The notes under the pieces: model-generated
The model's database searches: none
Seen by the model: the letters and a program-made list of their open reading frames with translations, nothing else
What the model was told of the DNA's origin: nothing
Program-made: the position numbers and the translations under genes
From: Syntrophaceae bacterium UBA2188
Lineage (GTDB): Bacteria > Desulfobacterota > BSN033 > UBA1163
DNA length: 23,718 nucleotides
NCBI GenBank assembly: GCA_002327985.1
Contig: DCVM01000084.1
Location: 1-23,718 of the forward strand
Reading direction: 5' to 3'
Part shown: piece after piece, positions 1-7,825 of the stretch
How positions within the stretch are numbered: position 1 is the stretch's first letter
Layout of the letters: every line of letters starts with the position of its first letter

Positions 1-966
1 GAAGCAACCCATGTCTCTACCATCATACCCGAATGACCTTGCCTCTCTATAACAGCCCAATGATCTGCCCCAATCAAGTGGGACGCCATTCCTGTGTCGC
101 TGAAATAGATTTTGGGAGTCTTTATAAGCCGTTTCCCCGCATGGGTATAGTATGGTCTTAACAAAAATACTTGATAAGTTACCTCCAAAAGATTCATATA
201 CCGACGAAGCGTTGAAAATGGCAACCCTATTTCTCGTGATAAATCAGAGAGGTTAAGAAGTCTTCCTGTTCTAAAAGCAACCAGACTGAGAAGTCTATTG
301 AAATCTGGAAGATTCTCGATCGATTTTATATTCAAAAGATCCCTCTCCAGGTACGTTTGCCGGTATGATGAGAACCATTGTCCTCGTGTTTGATCAGAAG
401 TCATGAGCGCAGGAGGAGGATATCCGCCAGCCAATATTCTTTCAATAATCTGAATGCTGTAATCAGATTCTGAAGGCTTCGGAAGTCGTTTGGACAATTC
501 TTTCGAAGTTTTCACTTCGAATAGATCTTTTAATATCTTTGGCGGAGGCTTCTCAAGAAATTCAGGCCAAGAAAAAGGATAAAGGGTATGCAAAGCCACA
601 CAACCTGCCAACGTTTCAGAAACGCTTGAAAGGGTCATGATATTTGCAGAACCTGTCAGGAGATATTGTCCTGGTTTTCGTTGGCGGCCGACTATTCTTT
701 TGATCGCTCGCATGACATCAGGTGCCCTCTGTACCTCGTCAACGACTACAGGGGTTGGCTGGCTGGTGATAAATCCATCGGGGTCCCTCAGTGCTGCATC
801 CAAGACAGCTCGATCATCTAATGTTAAATTATAGCGCATGCCATGACGGTCCAATCAAGTCTTGAGCGAGCGTGGATTTACCAACTTGACGGGCACCGGT
901 GAGGAGGACCACTGGAAAGTGGTTCAGAGATTCCAGAATGGGGTTTTGTAAATATCGCCGTATCAT
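1..966 (-). pseudogene. DUF4143-type AAA ATPase, frameshifted and cut by window edge
   Basis: ATP-binding protein of the AAA_14/DUF4143 kind; its cellular role is not well defined. The N-terminal piece reads from ATG at 966 and carries the Walker A motif GARQVGKST at about residues 24-32. It stops at 829-831 after 45 codons. The rest of the family continues in another frame from about 839 to the window edge. It includes the Walker B-like VVVDEVQRAP, the sensor-like LLTGSAN, the winged-helix-like LSDLSREIGLPFSTLRRYM region and the DUF4143-type YFSDTGMASHLIG. Restoring one GC dinucleotide at the GCGC of 834-837 would join the frames as ..WHARYNLTLDD, so a 2-bp deletion (real or a sequencing error) is the simplest explanation. 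The gene lies 9 nt after the PAP2 gene on the same strand. The C-terminus is beyond position 1. The family call is firm; whether it is truly dead is not. Confidence 0.8.
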
Positions 967-975
967 GGTTAATAT

Positions 976-1506
976 TTAGCCATTAAATGGCGAATTTTTC
1001 AAGCCAAAAATCTTCAGATAAAACTTTGCAATTCCATACCCTATCAATGCCCCGACAATGAGGTCAGTAGGATAATGAAGCCCCAAGTAGATGCGTGTCC
1101 ACCCGATCAAGGCAGCAAGAACAAAAAAGAGAATCCGGTACCGAGGAAACCATAAGGTTAAGAGGGTGGCCATCATGAATGAAAAAGCAGCATGCGCGCT
1201 GGGAAAACTGGGGTCAAGAATCTCGCCCGGCCCTCTCGAAAGCTTCGAGGCAATCTCCAGGAAAAAGAGAGGCCTCTGGCGCTGAATGAGGAATTTAAGG
1301 CCATAGATAATGGCAGACTGGATAGCATAAAGAAATATCAGGGATCGAAGAACCTTTCTTTCTCTTGTAAAAACCCAGGTGAGAATAATGAAGAGGATAA
1401 CGGCCACATGGCTTCCGAGGTAGGTCAGCCAGGGCAAAACATGATCAAGAACGGATGAGCTCCACCATCCATCTGCCCACATCATGAATTTCAATTCCCA
1501 GGTCAT
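976..1506 (-). CDS. PAP2 family membrane phosphatase
   Basis: Integral membrane phosphatase of the PAP2 (type 2 phosphatidic acid phosphatase / undecaprenyl-diphosphate phosphatase) superfamily, 176 aa. The three catalytic motifs are all present: KFLIQRQRP (K71, R78-P79), PSAH (S103, H105), and R138 followed by H144 and D148 in TRIYLGLHYPTD. Several hydrophobic segments (about 24-46, 54-71, 107-119, 124-137, 147-160) fit a compact multi-pass enzyme. It probably removes phosphate from a lipid phosphate or pyrophosphate at the membrane; the substrate cannot be told from sequence. It follows the HAD phosphatase by 30 nt on the same strand and is probably co-transcribed with it. The ribosome-binding site before ATG 1506 is weak. 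Confidence 0.9.
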   Translation of the reverse strand: MTWELKFMMWADGWWSSSVLDHVLPWLTYLGSHVAVILFIILTWVFTRERKVLRSLIFLYAIQSAIIYGLKFLIQRQRPLFFLEIASKLSRGPGEILDPSFPSAHAAFSFMMATLLTLWFPRYRILFFVLAALIGWTRIYLGLHYPTDLIVGALIGYGIAKFYLKIFGLKNSPFNG

Positions 1507-1536
1507 CTTGTATTTATTCTTTCAAACGCTATGCGC

Positions 1537-2208
1537 TTAGCGTATTTCCCTGGGGAGCGGCAACCTCCGGATAATATCTGTAAGATCCTTACTTTGAACG
1601 CAGGCGCTGGCAATTCGATCGAGATCTTTGCAGGACGAATTGAAGGCAATCGAGAACCCGACCATCTCAAACATATCCAAATCACCTTTGCTATCTCCAA
1701 TGGCGATCACTTCTTCAGGTTTCACTTCAAATCGTTTCAAAATCCTCTCCACCCATTCTGCTTTCTGATCATAGTAAACCTGAATTTTCACTTTTCCAGT
1801 CAAAACACCATCTTCATAGAGAAGATCATTCGAAATAGAATAATCAAAACCGTATTTCTGATGGACCCAGTTGGTCAGGAGAGATAGTCCAGAAGAAACC
1901 ATTGTAAGTTTCAACCCTCTCTTCTTAAGAAAGCTGATCAGTTCATCTACTCCTGGATGGAAGGGGACATTTTTAACGATTTCTAAAACCTCCTCCACTT
2001 TCATCCCTTTCCACACCTGGGCATCTCGCTCACAAAATTCTTCGTAAGAAATCTTTCCGGTTAGGAATTGCTCCTGATACGCCTCCGCAAATCCGTACCA
2101 TTTTCCTAAGCGTATATGGATATACTCCCAGATGGATCGCTCCTGGGTAAGCGTCCCATCTAAATCCAAAATCACCAATTTATAGGGTTGGTTTTCTTTC
2201 ATCGGCAT
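1537..2208 (-). CDS. HAD-IB family phosphatase (SerB-like)
   Basis: Haloacid dehalogenase superfamily hydrolase, 223 aa, resembling phosphoserine phosphatase/HAD-IB enzymes. Motif I is DLDGT (nucleophile D15, acid D17), motif II is SSG at 105-107, motif III is K149, and motif IV is GDSKGD (D172, D176) for Mg2+ binding. The cap region lies between about residues 20 and 80. It is predicted to be a cytoplasmic phosphomonoesterase with unknown substrate; SerB itself is possible but not shown. Its ATG at 2208 directly abuts the TAA of the upstream membrane-protein gene (TAA at 2211-2209), which suggests translational coupling. A second ATG two codons in (2202) is an alternative start. Confidence 0.88.
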   Translation of the reverse strand: MPMKENQPYKLVILDLDGTLTQERSIWEYIHIRLGKWYGFAEAYQEQFLTGKISYEEFCERDAQVWKGMKVEEVLEIVKNVPFHPGVDELISFLKKRGLKLTMVSSGLSLLTNWVHQKYGFDYSISNDLLYEDGVLTGKVKIQVYYDQKAEWVERILKRFEVKPEEVIAIGDSKGDLDMFEMVGFSIAFNSSCKDLDRIASACVQSKDLTDIIRRLPLPREIR

Positions 2209-2799
2209 TTACCCGATCGGGGTCTTGAAGATCTCGTCAGGAGACGGAGGCTCCTCAGCTGCTCTAAAGAAAATGACCCCGAGGATCACATCGGTCACGG
2301 CTCCTGCAATCACTCCTATCGGAAACAAAAAGACCGTGATCAAACAAACCCCACTCCCGATGGTGATGTAACAATAGGGTTTTAGAAGACCATAGAGAGT
2401 GCCAGGAAGTCGGAGAAGCCTCGTGGCAAATAGAATGGAGAGAATCCCAAAAAAAACAACTGCGGCGATCGACAGAGCCCCCATCCCCCCTTCAAGTCTT
2501 TTACTCCCTATGGATATAAGGCTGAGCGCCGCCAGGACAATGTTTCCCCAGATCAGCAACAAAATATAAATGTTCACGTCATAAAAATTGAATCGACCAT
2601 TTAGCAACTTTTTAAGAGAAGTGATGATGTATAGAAATAATCCTACACCCACAACGGTCAGTATGATTTGAGAAAGCTTTGCCCCTGACCCTCCCATTGA
2701 TTCTAAAAACCAGGACATGCCGATGGACGGAATGGCAAAAAAAGCATTGGCGATAGACAACCAACCTGTGAGATTGAGCTTCTCCTTTGTCATCGACAT
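2209..2799 (-). CDS. Multi-pass membrane protein of unknown function
   Basis: A 196-aa protein I do not recognise. It is mostly hydrophobic, with membrane segments at about 12-32, 42-63, 75-97, 106-127 and 138-175, and a short polar C-terminus (AAEEPPSPDEIF). No catalytic motif is visible. ATG at 2799 follows a G-rich ribosome-binding site; a second ATG lies two codons in. It is the first gene of a three-gene minus-strand run (membrane protein, HAD phosphatase, PAP2 phosphatase) with a good promoter about 50 bp upstream. The two downstream phosphatases hint at a membrane or lipid role, but that is inference from context only. Confidence 0.75.
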   Translation of the reverse strand: MSMTKEKLNLTGWLSIANAFFAIPSIGMSWFLESMGGSGAKLSQIILTVVGVGLFLYIITSLKKLLNGRFNFYDVNIYILLLIWGNIVLAALSLISIGSKRLEGGMGALSIAAVVFFGILSILFATRLLRLPGTLYGLLKPYCYITIGSGVCLITVFLFPIGVIAGAVTDVILGVIFFRAAEEPPSPDEIFKTPIG

Positions 2800-2852
2800 T
2801 CGTCCCCCCCTAAGACTTTCTCTGAAATTTTTTAACCCTCTAACTTATCAGC

Positions 2853-2881
2853 ATTCTATGAGATGGGCCCGAAATAGTCAA
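2853..2881 (-). promoter_or_regulatory. Sigma70-type promoter for the membrane protein/HAD/PAP2 operon
   Basis: On the minus strand, TTGACT (2881-2876), a 17-bp spacer and TAGAAT (2858-2853) match the housekeeping consensus in 5 of 6 bases each. Transcription would start near 2846, about 47 nt before the ATG at 2799. Confidence 0.6.
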
Positions 2882-2900
2882 TGAAAGTTGGACTCAATGA

Positions 2901-2928
2901 TTGACAGGAGCACTTAATGCGGTATAGA
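2901..2928 (+). promoter_or_regulatory. Sigma70-type promoter for redox locus 1
   Basis: TTGACA (2901-2906), a 16-bp spacer and TATAGA (2923-2928) lie upstream of the ATG at 2982, with a predicted start near 2936. The promoter is divergent from the minus-strand promoter at 2853-2881, 20 bp away, so the two could share regulators. Confidence 0.55.
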
Positions 2929-2981
2929 TTAGCATAAAAAATAAAGTTCGACCTATTTAATAGAATCATCGGGAGGCGAAG

Positions 2982-5138
2982 ATGGGTGAGTTTCGATATT
3001 CGAATATAGAGCGTGAGATGAAAGTATACGGATATGATTCATTTGTTAAAAGCCACTGTCGGATGTGCCATGGCGGGTGTGGCGTCATCGTCTATGTGAA
3101 AGATGGAAAAATCGCAAAGATTGCCGGTGATCCTGATTGTCCCATTGCTCACGGAACGCTTTGTCCCAAAGGACTTGCCTCGGCACAGCTTGCCTATCAT
3201 AAGGATAGGCTTACCTATCCTGTCAAAAGGATCGGGCCCAAGGCGAGCGGCCAATGGGAACGGATCTCCTGGGATGAAGCCCTGGACACCATCGCAGAGC
3301 GAATCCTGACCTATAAAGAAAAAAATGGTCCCGAATCCATCGTATTCGGCTATGGAACCGGCAGAGAAAATGAAGCGGTGATCTACCGCATTGCCAATGT
3401 CCTCGGTTCACCCAACGTATTGACAGCTGGCCATTTCTGTTACGGCCCCCGTATCTCGACAAGCATTATCACCTGCGGCACAAATCCAATTGCCGACTAC
3501 GAGAATTTTCCAAAGTGCATCTTGATGTGGGGAAACAACGTGACGATCAGCAACCCTGACGAATACAAAGGAGAACCTTTCTCGGTCGCCCTCGACAAGG
3601 GTGCTAAGCTTATCGTTATTGATCCCAGCCTCACCCGTCCGGCCGCTCGGGCCGATGTCTGGCTTCAACTCAGGCCCGGCACAGACGCGGCCCTCGCCCT
3701 CGGTATGCTCAATGTGATCGTCAACGAGGAGCTCTACGATAAAGAATTCGTCGAAAAATATACTCATGGCTGGGAGCCATTTATCAAAAGAGTGAAGGAG
3801 TACCCTCTTGACAGAGTTGAAGAAATCACCTGGGTTCCAAAGGAAAAGATCAGGGAAGCAGCAAGGCTCTTTGCGTCGACAAAACCGGCGGCCATCCAAT
3901 GGGGCGTGGCCATTGAGCAGCAGATTAACTGTGCAGACAATGACAGGCTGCTCATGTTCCTCATGGGGATAACCGGCAACATCGATGCTCCCGGGGGACA
4001 GGTCTTCAACCGGACTCCGAATGTCGTTAACGTGGGACAATTCGGCGCCCATGGCATGCTCCCCAAAGATCAATTTGCAAAACGATTGGGAGGGGAGCGT
4101 TTCCGTCTGGCTTCCCGATTCGCCATCATACAACCGAAGTGCGTCTGGGATGCCATCCTCGAAGAAAAGCCCTACCCGGTCAAAATGCTTTTCTTCATCA
4201 GTTCCAATCCTGTGCTCACACGCGCCAATGCAAAAGAGGTGTATCGTGCCCTTGAGAAAGTAGAATTCATGGCAGTGGCTGACTTCTTCATCACTCCCAC
4301 GGCAGAACTCGCGGACATCGTATTGCCCGCTGCGACCTGGCTTGAGATGGATTATGTTGGTGACTTCTGGAAGCGTCATGGTTATATCCTGCCGCGGCGC
4401 AAGGTCATTCAGGTCGGTGAATGCCGCTCTGACCATGAGATGCTCAACGACCTTGCTCACCGGATCGGCCAGGGCCAATACTGGTGGGACAACTTTGAAA
4501 AGGCTCTTGATTATATTCTCCACCCGATGAACATCACCTGGAATGATTTTAAGAAGATGGATTACATCAGGGGAGAGGTGAAGTATTACAAGTATAAAGA
4601 AGGAGGGTTCTCCACTCCCACAAGAAAGTTTGAACTCTATTCCACCATACTCGAAAAGATGGGATACGATCCTCTCCCTCAGCACAGGGAACCTCCTGAA
4701 AGTCCGGTGAGTACACCAGAACTCTATAAGGAATATCCCTACATCCTGATTACGGGTGCGAGGCAGCCGGGCTTCTTTCACACAGAAAACAGACAAATAG
4801 GACAACTCCGAGAACTTCACAGAGATCCGATCGTTGAAATTCATCCTGATACAGCCGCCAAGGAAGGTATCAAAGAGGGCGATTGGGTCATCATTGAATC
4901 CCGTCGAGGAAAAGTGAGACAGAACGCCAAGCTTGCTCTCGGACGCGATCCTCGGATTGTGGCAGCTCAGCACGCGTGGTGGTTTCCGGAGAACAAAGAT
5001 CCAGGTCATGGTTGGGATGAGTCCAACATCAATATCCTTACCGACAACGCCTTGGAGGGCTGTGACCCCGCCATGGGTGCATCGAACATCAGGACCCTCC
5101 TTTGCAGGATCTATCCGGAGCAGAAGGCATCCTATTAA
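2982..5138 (+). CDS. Molybdopterin (Mo/W) oxidoreductase catalytic subunit, acetylene hydratase-like (locus 1)
   Basis: Catalytic subunit of the DMSO-reductase superfamily, 718 aa, holding a bis-pterin Mo or W cofactor and one [4Fe-4S] cluster. The cluster motif is C26-x2-C29-x3-C33 with C61 in GTLCPKG. The position that coordinates the metal in this family is C153 (AGHFCYGPR). The C-terminal molydopterin-dinucleotide-binding barrel starts near residue 600. The overall layout (WERISWDEALD, TPTAELADIVLP, the ending EGCDPAMGASNIR) resembles acetylene hydratase and other short cytoplasmic members. There is no Tat or Sec signal, so it should be cytoplasmic. ATG 2982 has a GGAGG ribosome-binding site; an in-frame ATG at codon 13 is an alternative. 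The partner is the four-cluster ferredoxin at 5632. A close paralogue lies at 10428-12527. The substrate is unknown; hydration, dehydroxylation or simple oxidoreduction are all possible. Confidence 0.9.
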   Translation: MGEFRYSNIEREMKVYGYDSFVKSHCRMCHGGCGVIVYVKDGKIAKIAGDPDCPIAHGTLCPKGLASAQLAYHKDRLTYPVKRIGPKASGQWERISWDEALDTIAERILTYKEKNGPESIVFGYGTGRENEAVIYRIANVLGSPNVLTAGHFCYGPRISTSIITCGTNPIADYENFPKCILMWGNNVTISNPDEYKGEPFSVALDKGAKLIVIDPSLTRPAARADVWLQLRPGTDAALALGMLNVIVNEELYDKEFVEKYTHGWEPFIKRVKEYPLDRVEEITWVPKEKIREAARLFASTKPAAIQWGVAIEQQINCADNDRLLMFLMGITGNIDAPGGQVFNRTPNVVNVGQFGAHGMLPKDQFAKRLGGERFRLASRFAIIQPKCVWDAILEEKPYPVKMLFFISSNPVLTRANAKEVYRALEKVEFMAVADFFITPTAELADIVLPAATWLEMDYVGDFWKRHGYILPRRKVIQVGECRSDHEMLNDLAHRIGQGQYWWDNFEKALDYILHPMNITWNDFKKMDYIRGEVKYYKYKEGGFSTPTRKFELYSTILEKMGYDPLPQHREPPESPVSTPELYKEYPYILITGARQPGFFHTENRQIGQLRELHRDPIVEIHPDTAAKEGIKEGDWVIIESRRGKVRQNAKLALGRDPRIVAAQHAWWFPENKDPGHGWDESNINILTDNALEGCDPAMGASNIRTLLCRIYPEQKASY

Positions 5139-5155
5139 AAAAGAATAGGACGCCT

Positions 5156-5566
5156 GATTACAGAGATGAAAAAAAAGATTACCGTGATTAAAGATAGGGA
5201 CCCATTAACAGAAAGGGTAATTGCCTGTGCCTATAAGGTGCACAAATAATTAGGCCCCGGATTTAATGAGAGCATATACCATAATGCTTTGAAGATAGCC
5301 TTAGAAGAGGATGGGTTAAGATTTGAAACCGAGAAAAGTTTTTATGTTTCATTTCAGGGCAAACATGTTGGTAGACTTAGATTAGATTTAATTATTGAAG
5401 ATAAGGTCACAATTGAAGTAAAAGCTCTAACCGGTAATATACCCACTGTGTTTGAATTACAGGTCTTATCCTATCTAAAAGCCTCGGGATACAAGGTGGG
5501 ACTGTTAATTAATTTTGGCAATAAAAGCTGTCAAGTGCGGAGATTAATGGTTTAATCTCTGTAATC
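5156..5566 (+). mobile_element. Possible small mobile unit with 12-bp inverted ends carrying a GxxExxY gene
   Basis: GATTACAGAGAT at 5156-5167 and its exact reverse complement ATCTCTGTAATC at 5555-5566 bracket the broken GxxExxY gene. The unit starts 17 nt after the stop of the locus 1 catalytic subunit and separates it from its ferredoxin subunit. A third exact copy of the 12-mer lies at 10389-10400, in the equivalent junction of the paralogous locus. No transposase is present and no flanking target duplication is obvious, so mobility is inference. Confidence 0.4.
5166..5555 (+). pseudogene. GxxExxY family protein gene interrupted by an in-frame stop
   Basis: Reading from ATG 5166 gives the N-terminal part of a GxxExxY (PF13366-type) protein: ..PLTERVIACAYKVHK, then a TAA stop at 5247-5249, then LGPGFNESIYHNALKIAL and the rest of the domain in the same frame to the stop at 5553-5555. 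The family normally reads straight through here (..VH-x-x-LGPGF-x-E-x-x-Y..), so a single nonsense change has split it. The 88-aa downstream part (ATG/TTG start near 5289) retains the conserved DLIIEDKVTIEVKA and LQVLSYLKASGYKVGLLINFG stretches. The family has a nuclease-like core and no settled function. Only about 130 codons would be present in the intact form, typical for the family. Its position inside 12-bp inverted repeats suggests it was inserted into the redox operon. Confidence 0.75.
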
Positions 5567-5580
5567 TAAGATAATCTTAG
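5566..5580. repeat. 15-bp perfect palindrome downstream of the GxxExxY unit
   Basis: CTAAGAT-A-ATCTTAG, with 7-bp arms around one base, begins at the last base of the right inverted repeat. It could be a small protein-binding site or part of the end of the inserted unit. No gene lies on it. Confidence 0.5.
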
Positions 5581-5586
5581 GAATCA

Positions 5587-5618
5587 GGTATAATTTATAT
5601 TTTATCTAAAATTATACC
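5587..5618 (+). promoter_or_regulatory. AT-rich hairpin just upstream of the ferredoxin ribosome-binding site
   Basis: GGTATAATTT (5587-5596) and AAATTATACC (5609-5618) form a 10-bp perfect stem with a 12-nt loop. The stem ends exactly where the AGGA ribosome-binding site (5619-5622) for ATG 5632 begins. In RNA it could affect translation or protect a processed 5' end. As DNA, TATAAT at 5589-5594 also resembles a -10 box, so the site may instead be a promoter. Confidence 0.45.
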
Positions 5619-5631
5619 AGGAAGACCAACC

Positions 5632-6177
5632 ATGAATAAATATACACTCATTATCGAAGAGTTCGCTTGCTGGGGATGTATGGCCTGCGAAGTGGCCTGT
5701 AAGCAGGAATACAATCCGGTTGAGTCAACTAATGGGATCAAGTACCTATCTGTTTGGCCGGATGGCCCGAGAGTGATGAATGGTAAGCTCGATTTCATGT
5801 GGCGTGTGAATGTCTGCAAACACTGCGATGACCCTCCCTGTGCGAAGGCCTGCCCCGAAGACGCCATCATGAAAAGGGAAGACGGGATCGTCATCCTTGA
5901 CTTCGAGAAATGCACCGGATGTCAACTTTGCATTGATGAATGCCCCTACCATGCCATTAGCTATGACGAGGAAAAAAAGACCGCAGCCAAGTGTAATCTC
6001 TGCCATCATCGGGTGGATAAAGGCCTTTATCCGGCCTGTGCCGATAATATCTGCCTCGCCCACTGTATCTACTTCGGAGATCCTGCCGAGATTGAAAAAC
6101 AGATTCTGAAGAAGAGAAAACTGAGAGGGGGCTGGGGCGACATCCTCCCTAAGGCGACCAAGATTTCAAGAGAGTAA
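5632..6177 (+). CDS. Four-[4Fe-4S] ferredoxin electron-transfer subunit (DmsB/PsrB-like)
   Basis: Iron-sulfur subunit, 181 aa, that should pass electrons to or from the molybdopterin subunit encoded upstream. Four cluster motifs are seen in order: CWGCMACEVAC (C13, C16, C19, C23), CKHCDDPPCAKAC (C62-C74), CTGCQLCIDEC (C94-C104), and CNLC at 121-124 with C136, C141 and C145. This matches the family's usual pattern and length. There is no signal peptide and no membrane anchor gene nearby, so the complex is probably soluble and cytoplasmic. ATG 5632 follows AGGA and a stable AT-rich hairpin. It is unusually far (about 490 bp) from its partner gene because the broken GxxExxY unit lies between them. 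The same ferredoxin scaffold appears, split by an inserted flavoprotein, in locus 2 at 8411-10309. Confidence 0.92.
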   Translation: MNKYTLIIEEFACWGCMACEVACKQEYNPVESTNGIKYLSVWPDGPRVMNGKLDFMWRVNVCKHCDDPPCAKACPEDAIMKREDGIVILDFEKCTGCQLCIDECPYHAISYDEEKKTAAKCNLCHHRVDKGLYPACADNICLAHCIYFGDPAEIEKQILKKRKLRGGWGDILPKATKISRE

Positions 6178-6688
6178 ATGGGAATGGGTGCCTACATCAT
6201 CGTAGGATGTATGGTAGAAGCTTTTAAAATCTGGGAATGTTCGGCACATGCGTTCAAAAAACCATTTCAGTTATCTGTCCTGAACGATATTTAAGCTCGC
6301 AGATACTATCAGACTCATTCCTGGTTAACGATTTCACCTGCTATGTAGATTGTCAACCCAAGGAACAGTTATTGTGTTTCTTTTTCATAAATCCAAAAGA
6401 ACTATTTCCCCAGCCTACAAAGAGTGATATTTATACTATATCAAAGGTTGATGACTACGGGATGAAAGGGAGCATAACGTTCAGTGCAAACAAAGCAATA
6501 CGGTTTGTGCGCCAGCCGTTAACGCAGTGTTATCTACCGTTGAGAGCAAATCTCTTCCAAAAATAAATCTTGGAAGTTTAACCATTCATGTTCTTTTCCT
6601 TAACTTGTCCTATGTCAAGGATCCTCATCCTTTTTACCTAAGAATCAAAGGATTCCCCCCTCAACTCCTTTTTGCGACCATTATCGGT
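6178..6688. other. Non-coding gap of about 510 bp
   Basis: No convincing gene is visible on either strand. A 109-codon open frame at 6237-6566 has no ribosome-binding site, no recognisable motif and unusual composition, so it is not called. Two small inverted repeats are present: CTTCCAA/TTGGAAG at 6554-6560 and 6570-6576, and ATCCTTT/AAAGGAT at 6627-6633 and 6647-6653. Neither is followed by a T-run, so neither is a clear terminator. The gap lies between the convergent ends of the locus 1 ferredoxin and the hydrolase gene. Confidence 0.6.
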
Positions 6689-7621
6689 TTATTGTACGCC
6701 TAGTAGGTATTTCGCAAACCACTCAAATATCTTTTTATTCCTTTCTTCCCGATGGGTATCCAATCCATGGTCCCCTTTTGGGAAGATTACGAGTTCATGT
6801 TCTCTACCCAATTCTTTTAATTTCTCGGAGAGTTTTTTGGCTTGACTAACTTTTACCCGCCAATCTTCTCCACCATGAAGGATTAATAAGGGGACATTTA
6901 TCTTCTCAGGCCAATAGTATACAGAACGTTCTCTCCATGCACTTTCCTTCATTCCTACTAATTCTTTAATTACATTTTTCATACCCTCTTCACGTTCTAC
7001 ATAAACTTGTTCTATATCGATAAGCCCCCCTACCACAGCAGCAGCTTTAATTTCTGCCCCACGTTTTATTGCTAAATAGGTCATCATACCCCCTCTGGAG
7101 TATCCCAACATCACTATTTTATCTGGAGCCGTGAATGGTAAGCTTCTTGCTAACGGAATTAGATTTAATACATCATTCACATCCCTTCCTCCAAATTCTT
7201 CTCTTCCCTCTCCTCCGTCATTACCTCGATACTGGGATGCAAGTACAACATAATTATTGCTTGCCAGATAGGACAAGTATCCTAAGGTTCCTTCAGAGAT
7301 TTTTCCAAAATCGAGATTCCCACCCCGATTGTATATCATCACAGGAAATTTTGTCCCTTCAACCTTTGGCTTCAGTAAAAATCCAATAACTTTTAACCTA
7401 TCGTTCAGATATTTTATTTTGTAGCACTCAACCTTATCTGACCATCCGGATTTAAGTTTCACCATTTTCTGTTCAACGATCTTGCCATCAAGGTTTTTTA
7501 GTAGTGAAAGGTCTTGGATAATAATGCCAGGCTTTTCTTGAGCATTCAAGAAATTAGCACCAAATGCTAAAGAGCAAACAATCATAGCAATAAAAAAATA
7601 GACCGAATATTTTATTCGCAT
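6689..7621 (-). CDS. Secreted alpha/beta hydrolase (S9 prolyl-oligopeptidase-like)
   Basis: Alpha/beta hydrolase, 310 aa, resembling the catalytic domain of S9 peptidases and acylaminoacyl-peptidase-like esterases. The N-terminus is a Sec signal peptide (KYSVYFFIAMIVCSLAFGANFLNA, cleavage near 27), so the enzyme should be exported. The nucleophile is S175 in GYSRGG, the acid is D253 in GGEDWRV, and the base is H285 in GDHGLD. YNRGGNLDFG (97-106) fits the oxyanion region. No beta-propeller is present, so it is the short form. Substrate (ester or peptide) is unknown. ATG 7621 follows an AGGGGG ribosome-binding site. It stands alone, convergent with locus 1, and nothing ties it to the redox genes. 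Confidence 0.85.
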   Translation of the reverse strand: MRIKYSVYFFIAMIVCSLAFGANFLNAQEKPGIIIQDLSLLKNLDGKIVEQKMVKLKSGWSDKVECYKIKYLNDRLKVIGFLLKPKVEGTKFPVMIYNRGGNLDFGKISEGTLGYLSYLASNNYVVLASQYRGNDGGEGREEFGGRDVNDVLNLIPLARSLPFTAPDKIVMLGYSRGGMMTYLAIKRGAEIKAAAVVGGLIDIEQVYVEREEGMKNVIKELVGMKESAWRERSVYYWPEKINVPLLILHGGEDWRVKVSQAKKLSEKLKELGREHELVIFPKGDHGLDTHREERNKKIFEWFAKYLLGVQ

Positions 7622-7825
7622 TTTTGCCCCCTATTACAGACCTCTACCCGCCATTTCAGATAACTCGTTCACATCCGAATCAGTTCGTCTATACAACTAA
7701 AAACAGGATGATAGAAGAAGTTCGGATATACCACCTAAGGATTACTGGTATATACACCTTTTTGCAAAAAGTGTAAATTATTTAGTACAGGAAGAAATGC
7801 TTCTCTGACTTGCAAAAGTCTATTA

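Noticed and set aside
2914..2923. TTAATGCGGT shared between the locus 1 promoter and 14620-14629
   Set aside because: A 10-bp match is expected by chance in a window this size, and the second copy does not fit a properly spaced promoter.
3408..5009. 533-codon minus-strand open frame
   Set aside because: It lies wholly inside the strongly supported molybdopterin gene on the other strand and shows no domain.
2982..5138. Formate dehydrogenase or nitrate reductase assignment
   Set aside because: The length, the Cys ligand context and the C-terminal pattern fit acetylene-hydratase-like enzymes better, and no selenocysteine codon or membrane subunit is present.
6237..6566. 109-codon open frame between the ferredoxin and the hydrolase
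   Set aside because: No ribosome-binding site, no recognisable motif, and composition unlike the neighbouring proteins.
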